From Methylotenera sp. (lineage in GTDB: Bacteria; Pseudomonadota; Gammaproteobacteria; Burkholderiales; Methylophilaceae), in NCBI GenBank assembly GCA_014378845.1, contig JACMNB010000036.1, positions 1-64,000 on the forward strand: DNA of 64,000 nucleotides, given 5' to 3'. How positions within the stretch are numbered: position 1 is the first letter of the stretch; the number at the start of each line of letters is the position of its first letter. The notes under the pieces were generated by a model, which saw only the letters and a program-made list of their open reading frames with translations, was not told where the DNA came from and made no database searches. Positions 36,579 through 47,281 of the stretch are shown piece after piece. The translations under genes and the position numbers were made by a program.

Positions 36579-37202
36579 ATAGCACAAGATAAAGATACAC
36601 GAATTAACGGCGACATTACCGCGGCCGAAGTTCGTTTGGTGGGTGTAGAAGGCGAGCCGCTAGGCATTGTAAGCTTACGCGAAGCCTTTGCAAAAGCAGA
36701 AGAAGCGGATATTGATTTGGTGGAAATTGCGCCAAACGCTGTGCCACCAGTGTGCAGATTGATGGATTACGGTAAGTTTAAATACGCAGAAAGTAAGCGT
36801 ATGCATGAGCAAAAACTCAAGCAAAAACAAGTAGTTATAAAAGAAATTAAGTTCCGCCCAGGTACTGATGACGGCGATTACAATATTAAAGTGCGCAACA
36901 TTATTCGCTTTTTGGGCGAAGGCGATAAAGCTAAAATCACGCTGCGTTTTAGAGGTCGCGAGATTACGCACCAAGAGTTTGGTTTGGCACTGTTAAGACG
37001 TGTAGAAGCAGATTTGCAAGAACACGCAGTGGTGGAGCAGTTTCCTAAAATGGAAGGCCGCCAAATGGTGATGGTGCTAGCGCCTAAAAAGATAGAAAAG
37101 CCAGTGGTTGCAAAGCCTGCTAAAGAAAAGACAGTAGAAAAATCGGCAGAAAAGCCAGCAGTAAAAGTTGAACAAGTTGTAGAAAAAGCAGCAACAGAAT
37201 AA
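36579..37202 (+). CDS. infC: translation initiation factor IF-3, ATA start
   Basis: 207 residues if started at the ATA codon 36579-36581, preceded by AGGAG at 36568-36572. The conserved N-terminus Ala-Gln-Asp-Lys-x-Thr-Arg-Ile-Asn-Gly begins right after this codon, and the nearest in-frame GTG (36636) would remove it. infC of E. coli starts with AUU and IF-3 represses such rare starts, so the same autoregulation is expected here. The C-terminal tail of about 30 residues, rich in Lys, Glu, Pro and Val, is longer than in E. coli and low in complexity. Confidence 0.95.
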   Translation: MAQDKDTRINGDITAAEVRLVGVEGEPLGIVSLREAFAKAEEADIDLVEIAPNAVPPVCRLMDYGKFKYAESKRMHEQKLKQKQVVIKEIKFRPGTDDGDYNIKVRNIIRFLGEGDKAKITLRFRGREITHQEFGLALLRRVEADLQEHAVVEQFPKMEGRQMVMVLAPKKIEKPVVAKPAKEKTVEKSAEKPAVKVEQVVEKAATE

Positions 37203-37276
37203 TTAAAGTTTTTGTGAGTGATACGGCTTAAACGGCATGCCTAAGCACTCTTAATCAACCTCCAAAGGAGAAAAAA

Positions 37277-37474
37277 ATGCCAAAAATGAAAACAAAGAGC
37301 AGCGCCAAAAAGCGCTTTAAGTTCTTAGGTAACGGCAAAGTGAAGCGTACGCATTCACATTTGCGCCATATCTTAACCAAAAAAACCACCAAGCAAAAAC
37401 GTAAATTGCGTGGCACGGCTATCATCTCACCAACTGACATCAAACGCGTTCGCGCAATGATGCCAACTCGATAA
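37277..37474 (+). CDS. rpmI: 50S ribosomal protein L35
   Basis: 65 residues, very basic, with the family start [13 protein letters not shown]. A strong AAAGGAG lies 8 bases before the ATG. It lies between infC and rplT as expected. Confidence 0.97.
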   Translation: MPKMKTKSSAKKRFKFLGNGKVKRTHSHLRHILTKKTTKQKRKLRGTAIISPTDIKRVRAMMPTR

Positions 37475-37484
37475 GGAGCGCGCC

Positions 37485-37844
37485 ATGTCAAGAGTAAAAC
37501 GTGGTGTCACGGCCAGAGCCCGTCACAAAAAAGTATTAAACGCCGCCAAAGGTTATCGCGGTCGTCGTAAAAACGTTTACCGCGTTGCCAAGCAAGCGGT
37601 CATGAAAGCGGGTCAATATGCTTACCGTGATCGCCGTCAGAAAAAACGTCAATTCCGCACCTTGTGGATTGCCCGTATTAACGCAGGCGCTCGTGAGTTA
37701 GGCCTAACTTACAGCCGCTTTATGAATGGCTTGAAAAAAGCCTCAATCGAGCTAGATCGCAAAGTATTAGCGGACATGGCAGTGTTTGATAAAGCTGCAT
37801 TTGCTAAATTGGTAGAGACTGCTAAAGCAGGTTTAGCGGCTTAA
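37485..37844 (+). CDS. rplT: 50S ribosomal protein L20
   Basis: 119 residues, standard length, with [14 protein letters not shown] at the start and Gly-Tyr-Arg-Gly-Arg-Arg further on. L20 nucleates 23S assembly and represses this operon in characterised bacteria. AAGGAG precedes the start by 8 bases, 10 bases after the rpmI stop. A clear terminator follows, separating it from pheS. Confidence 0.98.
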   Translation: MSRVKRGVTARARHKKVLNAAKGYRGRRKNVYRVAKQAVMKAGQYAYRDRRQKKRQFRTLWIARINAGARELGLTYSRFMNGLKKASIELDRKVLADMAVFDKAAFAKLVETAKAGLAA

Positions 37845-37870
37845 ATTAGTTTGATTTATATGTAGATAAA

Positions 37871-37895
37871 AAAAAGAGGCTTCGGCCTCTTTTTT
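37871..37895 (+). terminator. intrinsic terminator after rplT
   Basis: AAAAAGAGGC (37871-37880), UUCG tetraloop, GCCTCTTTTT (37885-37894) and more T. This is a textbook terminator 26 bases behind rplT. Confidence 0.93.
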
Positions 37896-38118
37896 GTTTT
37901 ATGGTAGTTTTTATTTTGAAAAGAGCGGCTGCATAGAAAACACATCATAGTCTGTACGCTATTATTCTTAATCATTTTTCACAAATTTCGCTTTAAATGT
38001 TCGCAGCAATTTATTTTTCATATAAATTATTTGTACTATTTCGTATTACTTGCAAAGCATTGTTAGGTAGCCATATAATTTCTGTTTCACTTGAGTATCC
38101 GTTACCTGATACATCAGA

Positions 38119-38715
38119 TTAAAATTCTTTTACGGCGACGATTATTGGGTAAGCGCCGTTTTTAAATTCGTCATATTCTTTTATAGAAAAAACCATTTCA
38201 GACTCAGCAGTAATGTAACTAAAAGAATTTCCGCTAGTTGGAGGAATTATAGAGTCACCAAATAAATTTATTGGTTTATCCCCATATGATTCAAACCATT
38301 TCCCCGCATCTAAAAGCGCATTTTTCCCATAAAATACATGTGCTGCTTTCATAATACCCATTGCAGGAGATTTCCCATAATTTGCAGTAGTAATGTTGAA
38401 TGAGATTTTTTTATTCGGCTCAACTACTTCATCCTGAATGCTATGAGTTAAAAAAGGTCTTTGTTCATATTTACGTGTAAGTTTCATTTCAGTTAACTGT
38501 TCTTGCATAGCATTCCATTGCATGTAGGCTACTAATGAAGTTACTATTGTTGTAACAGTCGTTACAACAATACACATAAATGTCAAATACTCAACTTTAG
38601 AAAAAATCTTCAATTTGTCCAGAAATGATTTTACATTCGATTCTACTGCAACTTTAGTAGTATGAAATAGTTTGCTGATAAAAGGGATAAAGCCCGATTT
38701 TATAAATTTAATCAT
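38119..38715 (-). CDS. membrane-anchored hypothetical protein inserted between rplT and pheS
   Basis: 198 residues, not recognised. One hydrophobic segment at about 44-66 follows an N-terminal amphipathic part; the remaining 130 residues look like an extracytoplasmic beta domain. The gene lies on the strand opposite to its neighbours, in the middle of the rplT-pheS junction that is normally short, and its codon use is markedly more AT-rich than theirs. These are signs of an acquired gene. I saw no transposase, tRNA or clear flanking repeat that would show how it arrived. Confidence 0.65.
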   Translation of the reverse strand: MIKFIKSGFIPFISKLFHTTKVAVESNVKSFLDKLKIFSKVEYLTFMCIVVTTVTTIVTSLVAYMQWNAMQEQLTEMKLTRKYEQRPFLTHSIQDEVVEPNKKISFNITTANYGKSPAMGIMKAAHVFYGKNALLDAGKWFESYGDKPINLFGDSIIPPTSGNSFSYITAESEMVFSIKEYDEFKNGAYPIIVAVKEF

Positions 38716-38820
38716 GATTTAGAGTAACATAAACTTAGTCAAAAATCATCGCTTTGCAGGGCGCATGGATATTGCCTCGCAGGGCATTAATTTTTTCACG
38801 CATTGCTCTCTGCCAAATAG

Positions 38821-39828
<1,008 letters not shown>

Positions 39829-39877
39829 GTTAATACCCAATATTCCCAAATAACCGTACTCCGTAATTCTAGCGAAA

Positions 39878-39920
39878 GCGGGAATCCAAATTGACTTTAA
39901 AATTTAAAATGGATTCCCGC
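39878..39920. repeat. inverted repeat between pheS and pheT
   Basis: GCGGGAATCCA (39878-39888) and TGGATTCCCGC (39910-39920) are perfect inverted arms around a 21-base AT-rich loop. The ATTCCC/GGGAAT core resembles dispersed repeats of betaproteobacteria such as Neisseria dRS3. A related TGGATTCCCG half-copy is near 53430. Confidence 0.8.
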
Positions 39921-39988
39921 ACTTTTGTGTTTTTTGCGAAAGCAAATGTCAGGAATGACGAAGTAGAAATTATAAAGATTCAATCATT

Positions 39989-42355
39989 ATGCAATTTTCA
40001 GAAAACTGGCTTCGCAGCTTTGTCGATACCAAACTTAGTTCAGCCGAATTAAGCCACGCTCTAACAATGGCAGGGCTTGAGGTGGAAGACGAACAGCCTG
40101 CTGGCGCGGTGTTTACTAATGTTGTTATTGGCGAAATTGTCGAAGCCGCAAAACATCCTGACGCCGACCGTTTGCAATTGTGCAAAGTAAATATCGGTAA
40201 GGAAGTTTTGCAGATTGTATGCGGTGCGAGTAACGCCAGAGTTGGTATAAAAGTGCCGTGCGCGCAAGTGGGTGCAGAGCTGCCAGGCATCAGCATCAAA
40301 CAAGCCAAGGTGCGCGGTGTGGATTCATTTGGCATGCTGTGCTCTAGTAAAGAGCTAGGTTTATCGGCCGAGGGGGAAGGCTTGCTGGAGCTGCCAAATG
40401 ACGCGCCAATTGGTACAGATATTCGTGAATTTTTTCAGCTAAACGACAATTTACTCACGCTAAAACTGACGCCAAATCGCGCCGATTGCTTAAGCATTTT
40501 AGGCATCACGCGCGACGTTGCGGCGATTACCGGCGACACGCTTATTGGCACCAATTTGCCGCCAGTGTTAGTTGAAAGCAAAGCTAAAAAAACTGTCGAT
40601 GTCAGCGCAAGCGAGGCTTGCCCCGCTTATTTTGGTCGCGTGATTGAAGATGTGAATGCGCAATCCGCAACGCCAGATTGGATGATTCGCAACCTTGAGC
40701 GTAGCGGCATTCGCACAATCAGCGCCATTGTCGATATTACCAATTACGTGCTGCTAGAGCTTGGCCAGCCCATGCATGCTTTTGATTTGGCTAAGATTGT
40801 TGGCGATATTAATGTGCGTTTTGCACAAGAGAATGAAGAAATCAAACTGCTGAATAACACACAAGTAAAATTAAAAGCGGATGATTTGGTGATTGCCGAC
40901 ACGGGCCTTATTATCGGCAGTGGCGCGATTGCTTTAGCGGGCATTATGGGCGGCGAGCCGACTTCTGTCACTGACAGTACGACCAATATTTTCTTAGAAA
41001 GCGCATTTTTTACGCCAGACGTAATCGCTGGCAAAGCGCGCCGCTTAGGCTTGAGCACAGATTCATCATACCGATTTGAGCGCGGCGTGGATTTTGGCAA
41101 CACGAAAAACGCGCTAGAACGCGCAACTGGCTTAATTTTACAATTGTGTGGCGGCAAAGCGGGCGCGATTACTGAAGTAGTAAGCACGTTACCTACGCGC
41201 AATACGGTTAATTTGCGCTATGCACGCTTACTTTCTGTGTTGGGCATCAACATTTCGCAAGCGGCGGTTGCAAAAATACTCACGCAATTGGGCTTTGCCT
41301 TCAGCGAAAAAGATGGCGTTTTTGCAGTAAAAGCGCCGACTTATCGCTTCGATATTGCACGCGAGGAAGATTTAATCGAAGAAATCGCGCGTTTGCATGG
41401 CTACGATAAGATTGAAGCCATTGCGCCGCAAGCCGCTTTAAACATGCTGCCTGCGCCAGAAGCGACACTAAACCTTGCTTGGGTGCGTGATGTGCTGGTG
41501 AATCAAGGCTACCAAGAAATTATCACCTATAGTTTTGTGGATGAAAGTTGGGAACGCGATTTATTAGGCAATACTGCGCCAATTAAACTAAAAAACCCCA
41601 TCGCCAGTAACTTAAGCGTGATGCGCAGCAGCTTGTGGGGCGGGTTACTAGATACACTGACTTATAATTTGAATCGTAAACAAGAGCGTGCCATGTTGTT
41701 TGAAATCGGCGCTAGCTACCATCAAGATGAGCAAGCTTACAGCGAAAAAACGCGCGTGGCAGGCTTATTTTATGGGGCTTTCCAACCAGAGCAATGGGCC
41801 GCTGCAACAAAAGACGTAGATTTTTATGACGTAAAAGCGCATGTGGATGCGCTGACGCACAGAGCTGTCGAGTACAAGAATGAGGTACATGTTGCGCTGC
41901 ATCCAGGCCAAACCGCACGTATTTACTTGCTTGGGAAGCCAATTGGCTGGGTTGGCAAGTTGCACCCAAAATGGCAACAACATTACAATTTAGCCAAAAG
42001 CACCTTTTTGTTTGAGTTGGAAACCGCACCCTTGCTGATTAAGGCTGTGCCTGCCTATCAAGAAGTACCGAAAACATTGCCGATTCGCCGCGATTTGGCA
42101 GTGGTGGTTGATGCAAATGTTACCGTACAATCAATTTTAAGCGCAATTCACAATGCACATATTCCGCTTGTATCGCAAGTGCAACTATTTGATATATATC
42201 AAGGAAAAGGTATTCCAGAAACCAAAAAAAGCCTTGCATTTCTTATACTTATACAAGATACTAACAAAACGTTGTTGGATACAGAAGCAGAAACAACGAT
42301 GGCCAAATTACTCAAACTACTACAAAATCAATTTGGCGCAACACTGCGTAATTAA
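39989..42355 (+). CDS. pheT: phenylalanyl-tRNA synthetase beta subunit
   Basis: 788 residues, full length. Order: N-terminal tRNA-binding EMAP-like domain (Val-Val-Ile-Gly-Glu-Ile ... His-Pro-Asp-Ala-Asp), B3/B4 editing domain, B5, catalytic-like core, and C-terminal ferredoxin-fold anticodon-binding domain. It pairs with PheS to charge tRNA-Phe. It lies 160 bases behind pheS with a palindromic repeat in the gap, wider than in most relatives. The frame is intact. Confidence 0.97.
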   Translation: MQFSENWLRSFVDTKLSSAELSHALTMAGLEVEDEQPAGAVFTNVVIGEIVEAAKHPDADRLQLCKVNIGKEVLQIVCGASNARVGIKVPCAQVGAELPGISIKQAKVRGVDSFGMLCSSKELGLSAEGEGLLELPNDAPIGTDIREFFQLNDNLLTLKLTPNRADCLSILGITRDVAAITGDTLIGTNLPPVLVESKAKKTVDVSASEACPAYFGRVIEDVNAQSATPDWMIRNLERSGIRTISAIVDITNYVLLELGQPMHAFDLAKIVGDINVRFAQENEEIKLLNNTQVKLKADDLVIADTGLIIGSGAIALAGIMGGEPTSVTDSTTNIFLESAFFTPDVIAGKARRLGLSTDSSYRFERGVDFGNTKNALERATGLILQLCGGKAGAITEVVSTLPTRNTVNLRYARLLSVLGINISQAAVAKILTQLGFAFSEKDGVFAVKAPTYRFDIAREEDLIEEIARLHGYDKIEAIAPQAALNMLPAPEATLNLAWVRDVLVNQGYQEIITYSFVDESWERDLLGNTAPIKLKNPIASNLSVMRSSLWGGLLDTLTYNLNRKQERAMLFEIGASYHQDEQAYSEKTRVAGLFYGAFQPEQWAAATKDVDFYDVKAHVDALTHRAVEYKNEVHVALHPGQTARIYLLGKPIGWVGKLHPKWQQHYNLAKSTFLFELETAPLLIKAVPAYQEVPKTLPIRRDLAVVVDANVTVQSILSAIHNAHIPLVSQVQLFDIYQGKGIPETKKSLAFLILIQDTNKTLLDTEAETTMAKLLKLLQNQFGATLRN

Positions 42356-42405
42356 ACTTTAATAAATTAAGCTTTAAGAATAAGCATTAAGCTCAGGGGA
42401 TTGAT

Positions 42406-42699
42406 ATGACGTTAACAAAGGCTGATTTGGCCGATTTATTATTTGAGCAAGTTGGCTTAAATAAACGTGAAGCAAAAGATATGGTAGAGGCTTTTTTTGA
42501 AGAAGTACGCACGGCATTAGAAACTGGCGATAGCGTAAAATTATCGGGTTTTGGCAATTTTGAATTGCGTAAAAAATCAGAGCGCCCAGGCCGCAATCCT
42601 AAAACTGGTGAAGAAATACCAATTACTGCGCGTCGCGTGGTGACCTTTCACGCCAGCCAAAAATTAAAAAGTAAAGTTGAAGAGCATTACGCGCAGTAA
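42406..42699 (+). CDS. ihfA: integration host factor alpha subunit
   Basis: 97 residues of the HU/IHF family. Met-Thr-Leu-Thr-Lys-Ala-Asp-Leu at the start, Gly-Phe-Gly-Asn-Phe-Glu-Leu-Arg in mid-protein and the DNA-intercalating [12 protein letters not shown] are as in IhfA. Its place directly behind pheT and before a MerR-type gene is the standard proteobacterial order, which distinguishes it from IhfB or HU. Confidence 0.96.
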   Translation: MTLTKADLADLLFEQVGLNKREAKDMVEAFFEEVRTALETGDSVKLSGFGNFELRKKSERPGRNPKTGEEIPITARRVVTFHASQKLKSKVEEHYAQ

Positions 42700-42725
42700 T
42701 TTAGATGCACAGTAAATCATGATAG

Positions 42726-43142
42726 ATGCTTAATTTAATGATAGACCCTAACGCAAAAATTGCTTTGCCCCCAATCCCTGCCAAACGGTATTTTACCATT
42801 GGTGAGGTAAGTGAGCTGTGCGGCGTTAAGCCGCACGTATTGCGTTATTGGGAGCAAGAGTTTACCCAGCTTAAGCCGGTAAAACGTCGTGGCAATCGCC
42901 GCTATTACCAGCATCACGAAGTATTGCTCATTCGCAAAATCCGTGAGTTATTGTATGAGCAAGGTTTTACCATCAGTGGTGCGCGAAATCGTTTAGATGG
43001 GGGCGAAGAACCTATTTTAGCCAGCTTAAATGTTGAGACTAGACCGCAAGACACAATAAGCCAGCTAGATATTGCCAATCAGACTAACTTTTTCGCTTAT
43101 AAAAAACAAATTCTCGAGGTTATTCACTTGCTTCGGGCTTAA
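42726..43142 (+). CDS. MerR-family transcriptional regulator
   Basis: 138 residues. Tyr-Phe-Thr-Ile-Gly-Glu-Val-Ser-Glu-Leu-Cys-Gly-Val-Lys-Pro-His-Val-Leu-Arg-Tyr is the winged helix-turn-helix of the MerR family (about 21-90). The C-terminal part is short and lacks the cysteine pattern of metal sensors. Homologues are almost always found behind ihfA in beta- and gammaproteobacteria; the signal and targets are unknown. An alternative start is the ATG at 42738. Confidence 0.88.
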   Translation: MLNLMIDPNAKIALPPIPAKRYFTIGEVSELCGVKPHVLRYWEQEFTQLKPVKRRGNRRYYQHHEVLLIRKIRELLYEQGFTISGARNRLDGGEEPILASLNVETRPQDTISQLDIANQTNFFAYKKQILEVIHLLRA

Positions 43143-43277
43143 TTTCCCTCCCGTTTTAAATGCCTTTTAGCGCAGTCACCCAGTAGTTTATTTTATTGCG
43201 CCAGCTATCAGCTGGCGCTTTTCATTTATAATGCTGGCTGTGTTGTTAAGCTTATTAAACTAAGCTGCAGCGCGGTT

Positions 43278-43354
43278 CGGGGCGTAGCGCAGCCTGGTAG
43301 CGTACTTGTCTGGGGGACAAGGGGTCGCAGGTTCAAATCCTGCCGTTCCGACCA
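43278..43354 (+). tRNA. tRNA-Pro (anticodon GGG)
   Basis: 77 bases with encoded CCA. Acceptor CGGGGCG/CGTTCCG (with two G-T pairs), D-arm with AGCCTGGTAGC, anticodon arm CTTGT-CTGGGGG-ACAAG giving GGG, and T-arm GGTTCAAATCC are all in place. It reads CCC and CCU codons. Confidence 0.97.
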
Positions 43355-43357
43355 ATT

Positions 43358-43389
43358 AAAAAGCCAACTCATAAAGATTGGCTTTTTTG
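43358..43389. terminator. terminator after tRNA-Pro
   Basis: AAAAAGCCAA (43358-43367) pairs with TTGGCTTTTT (43378-43387), followed by T and G. The 129 bases from here to the smpB stop contain only a short frame on the minus strand (ending at about 43408) that I could not identify. Confidence 0.88.
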
Positions 43390-43518
43390 TTTTCATTAAC
43401 GATTAGATGCCTAGAAATTTATTTTTTGCTTTGACTTTACCAAATGACTGCACAAATTCCTTGGCTGTAACAGTATTCGATTGGCTTAACCCACCTAGTG
43501 ATTGAACAGTTGAGTTAA

Positions 43519-43968
43519 TTATTTGTTGTGCGCGCGCATAATGCGACCTTTTTCACGATCCCAATCGCGCGCTTTTTCGGTGTCGCGTTTATCGTGTTGT
43601 TTTTTACCTTTGGCAAGGCCGATTTGGATTTTGATACGGCCTTTTGTAAAGTGCATGTCTAGTGGCACTATGGTGTAGCCCGCCCTATCCACTTTTTCAA
43701 TTAATTTACTGATTTCTTCGTTATGTAACAATAGCTTACGTGTGCGAATAGCGTCGGGACGAATGTGCGTAGATGCAGCGCCCATCGGCGTTACGTGGCA
43801 ACCAATGAGGTAAATTTCACCGCGCTGAATGATGACATACGCTTCTTTTAAGTTTGCGCGATTGTCACGAATGGCTTTGACTTCCCAGCCTTCTAGAACG
43901 ATGCCAGCTTCGAATTTATCTTCAATAAAATAATCGAAAAAGGCTTTTTTATTTTGGGCGATGCTCAT
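43519..43968 (-). CDS. smpB: SsrA-binding protein
   Basis: 149 residues. Asn-Lys-Lys-Ala-Phe-Phe-Asp-Tyr-Phe near the start, Gly-Trp-Glu-Val-Lys-Ala-Ile-Arg and the C-terminal [14 protein letters not shown] are diagnostic. SmpB delivers tmRNA to stalled ribosomes for trans-translation. It is divergent from ratA, its usual neighbour. No tmRNA gene was found in the window. Confidence 0.97.
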   Translation of the reverse strand: MSIAQNKKAFFDYFIEDKFEAGIVLEGWEVKAIRDNRANLKEAYVIIQRGEIYLIGCHVTPMGAASTHIRPDAIRTRKLLLHNEEISKLIEKVDRAGYTIVPLDMHFTKGRIKIQIGLAKGKKQHDKRDTEKARDWDREKGRIMRAHNK

Positions 43969-44046
43969 ATTGCAAAAATTGTTGTATTTATGACTTAAAA
44001 TAACATTTTACGTGAGTATTGACAGACATACTAATAGAATAGTTGA

Positions 44047-44490
44047 ATGAATAAAGTAGAAAAAACGGTATTGGTGATGCACTCAGCCGAGCAAATGTTT
44101 GCGCTCGTGGATGCGGTGGAAGACTATCCAAAATTTTTGCCATGGTGCGGCGGGGTTAATTTACTAGAACGCACAGAATCTAGTACCAGCGCCACTTTAC
44201 ACATAAATTATCATGGACTTAAACAGCAGTTTACCACTCAAAATACCAAAAAAGCGGTAACTAGCATGGTAATTCATCTAAAAAACGGGCCATTTAAACA
44301 TTTAGATGGTGAATGGCAATTTATCGCTTTGCGTGAAAATGCCTGTAAAATCGAATTTAGACTCAATTACGAATTTGCAAATGGTTTTTTAGAGAAGATT
44401 ATCGCGCCTGTATTTAACCATATTGCTGCTACTTTTGTAGATGGCTTTGTTGCGCAAGCGGATAAAATATACAAAAAGGATTTAGTTTGA
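44047..44490 (+). CDS. ratA: RatA / coenzyme Q-binding START-domain protein
   Basis: 147 residues of the polyketide cyclase/START-like fold. Val-Glu-Asp-Tyr-Pro-Lys-Phe-Leu-Pro-Trp-Cys-Gly near residue 24 is the family hallmark, and the end Phe-Val-Ala-Gln-Ala is typical. Related proteins bind ubiquinone (Coq10) and the E. coli member is described as a ribosome-association toxin. It is divergent from smpB and overlaps the RnfH-family gene by four bases, the standard smpB-ratA-rnfH order. Confidence 0.92.
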   Translation: MNKVEKTVLVMHSAEQMFALVDAVEDYPKFLPWCGGVNLLERTESSTSATLHINYHGLKQQFTTQNTKKAVTSMVIHLKNGPFKHLDGEWQFIALRENACKIEFRLNYEFANGFLEKIIAPVFNHIAATFVDGFVAQADKIYKKDLV

Positions 44491-44873
44491 CTGACCAAAA
44501 TCAAGATAATAAACAGCTAGATAATCAACAGCAAGATAGTCAATATCTGGTGCATCACATCATGGTAGAAGTCGCTTATGCGCTGCCAAACCAACAGCTG
44601 ATTATTCCCGTACAAATGGCGCCAGAAGCCAATGCAGAGGCGGCTGTACGAAAATCGGGCATTTTGGCCAAATTTCCCGAAATTGATTTAAAGGTGAACC
44701 AAATTGGAATCTTTGGCAAACTCGTTCGCCTCGATACGCCGCTACGCAATTTAGACCGCGTTGAGATTTATCGCCCGCTGATTGCCGACCCAAAAGAAGT
44801 GCGTAAACAGCGCGCGGAAGAAGGTAAAGTAATGAAGAAAGGTGGTGGCGTAGAGCCTTTGGAATCAATTTAA
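44487..44873 (+). CDS. rnfH: RnfH/RatB-family ubiquitin-like protein
   Basis: 128 residues. After a Gln/Asp/Asn-rich N-terminus of about 25 residues not seen in typical members, the core has Val-Glu-Val-Ala-Tyr-Ala-Leu-Pro-x-Gln-Gln and the closing Asp-Arg-Val-Glu-Ile-Tyr-Arg-Pro-Leu-Ile-Ala-Asp-Pro-Lys. The fold is ubiquitin-like (beta-grasp); the function is unknown. It starts with TTG, overlapping the TGA of ratA, with AAGGA 6-7 bases upstream. Confidence 0.9.
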   Translation: MTDQNQDNKQLDNQQQDSQYLVHHIMVEVAYALPNQQLIIPVQMAPEANAEAAVRKSGILAKFPEIDLKVNQIGIFGKLVRLDTPLRNLDRVEIYRPLIADPKEVRKQRAEEGKVMKKGGGVEPLESI

Positions 44874-44945
44874 AAGCCAGCCATTTATCTAACCCAAATA
44901 AAAAAGCTCGATTAATCAATAAGCTGCGCTTTAAAAATAATAAAA

Positions 44946-45470
44946 CTAGCTTTTACAATACTCTGAAATATCCGCTTGCGCTTTATCAGCGCCTTCTTTT
45001 AAGCCGGCATCATCCATATACACCCGCTCACCTTTTTCATTAACTTTATAAATGCGGCCACCTTGCTTATAGCTAGCTAAATTTGATTTTGCCGCTTTAC
45101 AGTTTTCATCGTTTAACTTGGCTTGCGATTCTTTTTCTTTTTTATTGATTTTTTCTATTTCTGCATTTTTTTGGCGCAATTTCGCAGCTGTTTCTTCCGT
45201 TCTATCTCCATTGGAATTAGGCTCTTTTACTGTTGGCTCAATTTTACCGGCTACAATGTTTGTATTAACCACTGGCGCAAGCGGCGCTTGGTGGTTAGTT
45301 TTGGATATGCGCTTGCCATCAATCGACTCTAACCTTACGTTAGATGGCGGCGGCGTATCGCTATATCTTGTGGCGCCCGCTTTATCTTTCCATTTAAATA
45401 CTTCTGCCTGACACAGCATTGAGCCCGCACTTAATACAAGCACAACCAGCAGTAAAGATAACGATTTCAT
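44946..45470 (-). CDS. exported DUF4124-domain protein
   Basis: 174 residues. A signal peptide (cut likely after Cys-Gln-Ala near residue 22) is followed by the DUF4124 motif Val-Phe-Lys-Trp-Lys-Asp-Lys-Ala-Gly-Ala-Thr-Arg-Tyr-Ser-Asp-Thr-Pro-Pro-Pro. The remaining part is a Lys/Glu-rich, coiled-coil-like stretch with two cysteines near the end. The family is periplasmic and of unknown function. It converges with rnfH and is divergent from guaB. Confidence 0.88.
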   Translation of the reverse strand: MKSLSLLLVVLVLSAGSMLCQAEVFKWKDKAGATRYSDTPPPSNVRLESIDGKRISKTNHQAPLAPVVNTNIVAGKIEPTVKEPNSNGDRTEETAAKLRQKNAEIEKINKKEKESQAKLNDENCKAAKSNLASYKQGGRIYKVNEKGERVYMDDAGLKEGADKAQADISEYCKS

Positions 45471-45661
45471 ATAGCCTTCCTCTTAAAAACTTAAATTAAT
45501 TCACACCTAAACAACGCATTGATGGTTAACTCAGTTTACTTTAACCAAAACTTACAAAAATTAATGCTTGTTTTAGCGGTTAATCACTATTCAAAAACTT
45601 GTTTTTAAACATATTTACCACAATTTCAGCTTACCAACTTTTAATAAGCTTTGCAAATCTG

Positions 45662-45667
45662 TATAAT
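45662..45667 (+). promoter_or_regulatory. candidate guaB -10 element
   Basis: A consensus TATAAT at 45662-45667, 26 bases before the guaB ATG. The -35 region is weak (TTTAAT-like). The leader would be only about 20 bases and contains AAGGAT as ribosome site. Confidence 0.45.
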
Positions 45668-45683
45668 CTTGTTTTGCTGATAA

Positions 45684-47153
<1,470 letters not shown>

Positions 47154-47169
47154 CCTATAACAACCTTTG

Positions 47170-47258
47170 CCACAGAGGACAAAGAGGGCACGGGGGAAAC
47201 CCATTTAATAAAATATTCTTAAGCTTGGTTTTCTCTGTGTCCTCTGTGTCCTCTGTGG
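47170..47258. repeat. CACAGAG-type inverted repeat between guaB and guaA
   Basis: CCACAGAGGAC (47170-47180) and its inverse GTCCTCTGTGG (47248-47258) enclose 67 bases; an extra CTCTGTGTCC copy abuts the right arm. A similar element lies at 50654-50760 before ybiT, so this is a dispersed element. Confidence 0.8.
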
Positions 47259-47281
47259 TGAGTTTTTGATTTTAAAGCCTT

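Noticed and set aside
43390-43518. Possible small minus-strand gene behind smpB
   Set aside because: About 40 codons stay open, ending near 43408, but there is no start codon with a ribosome site and no recognised similarity.
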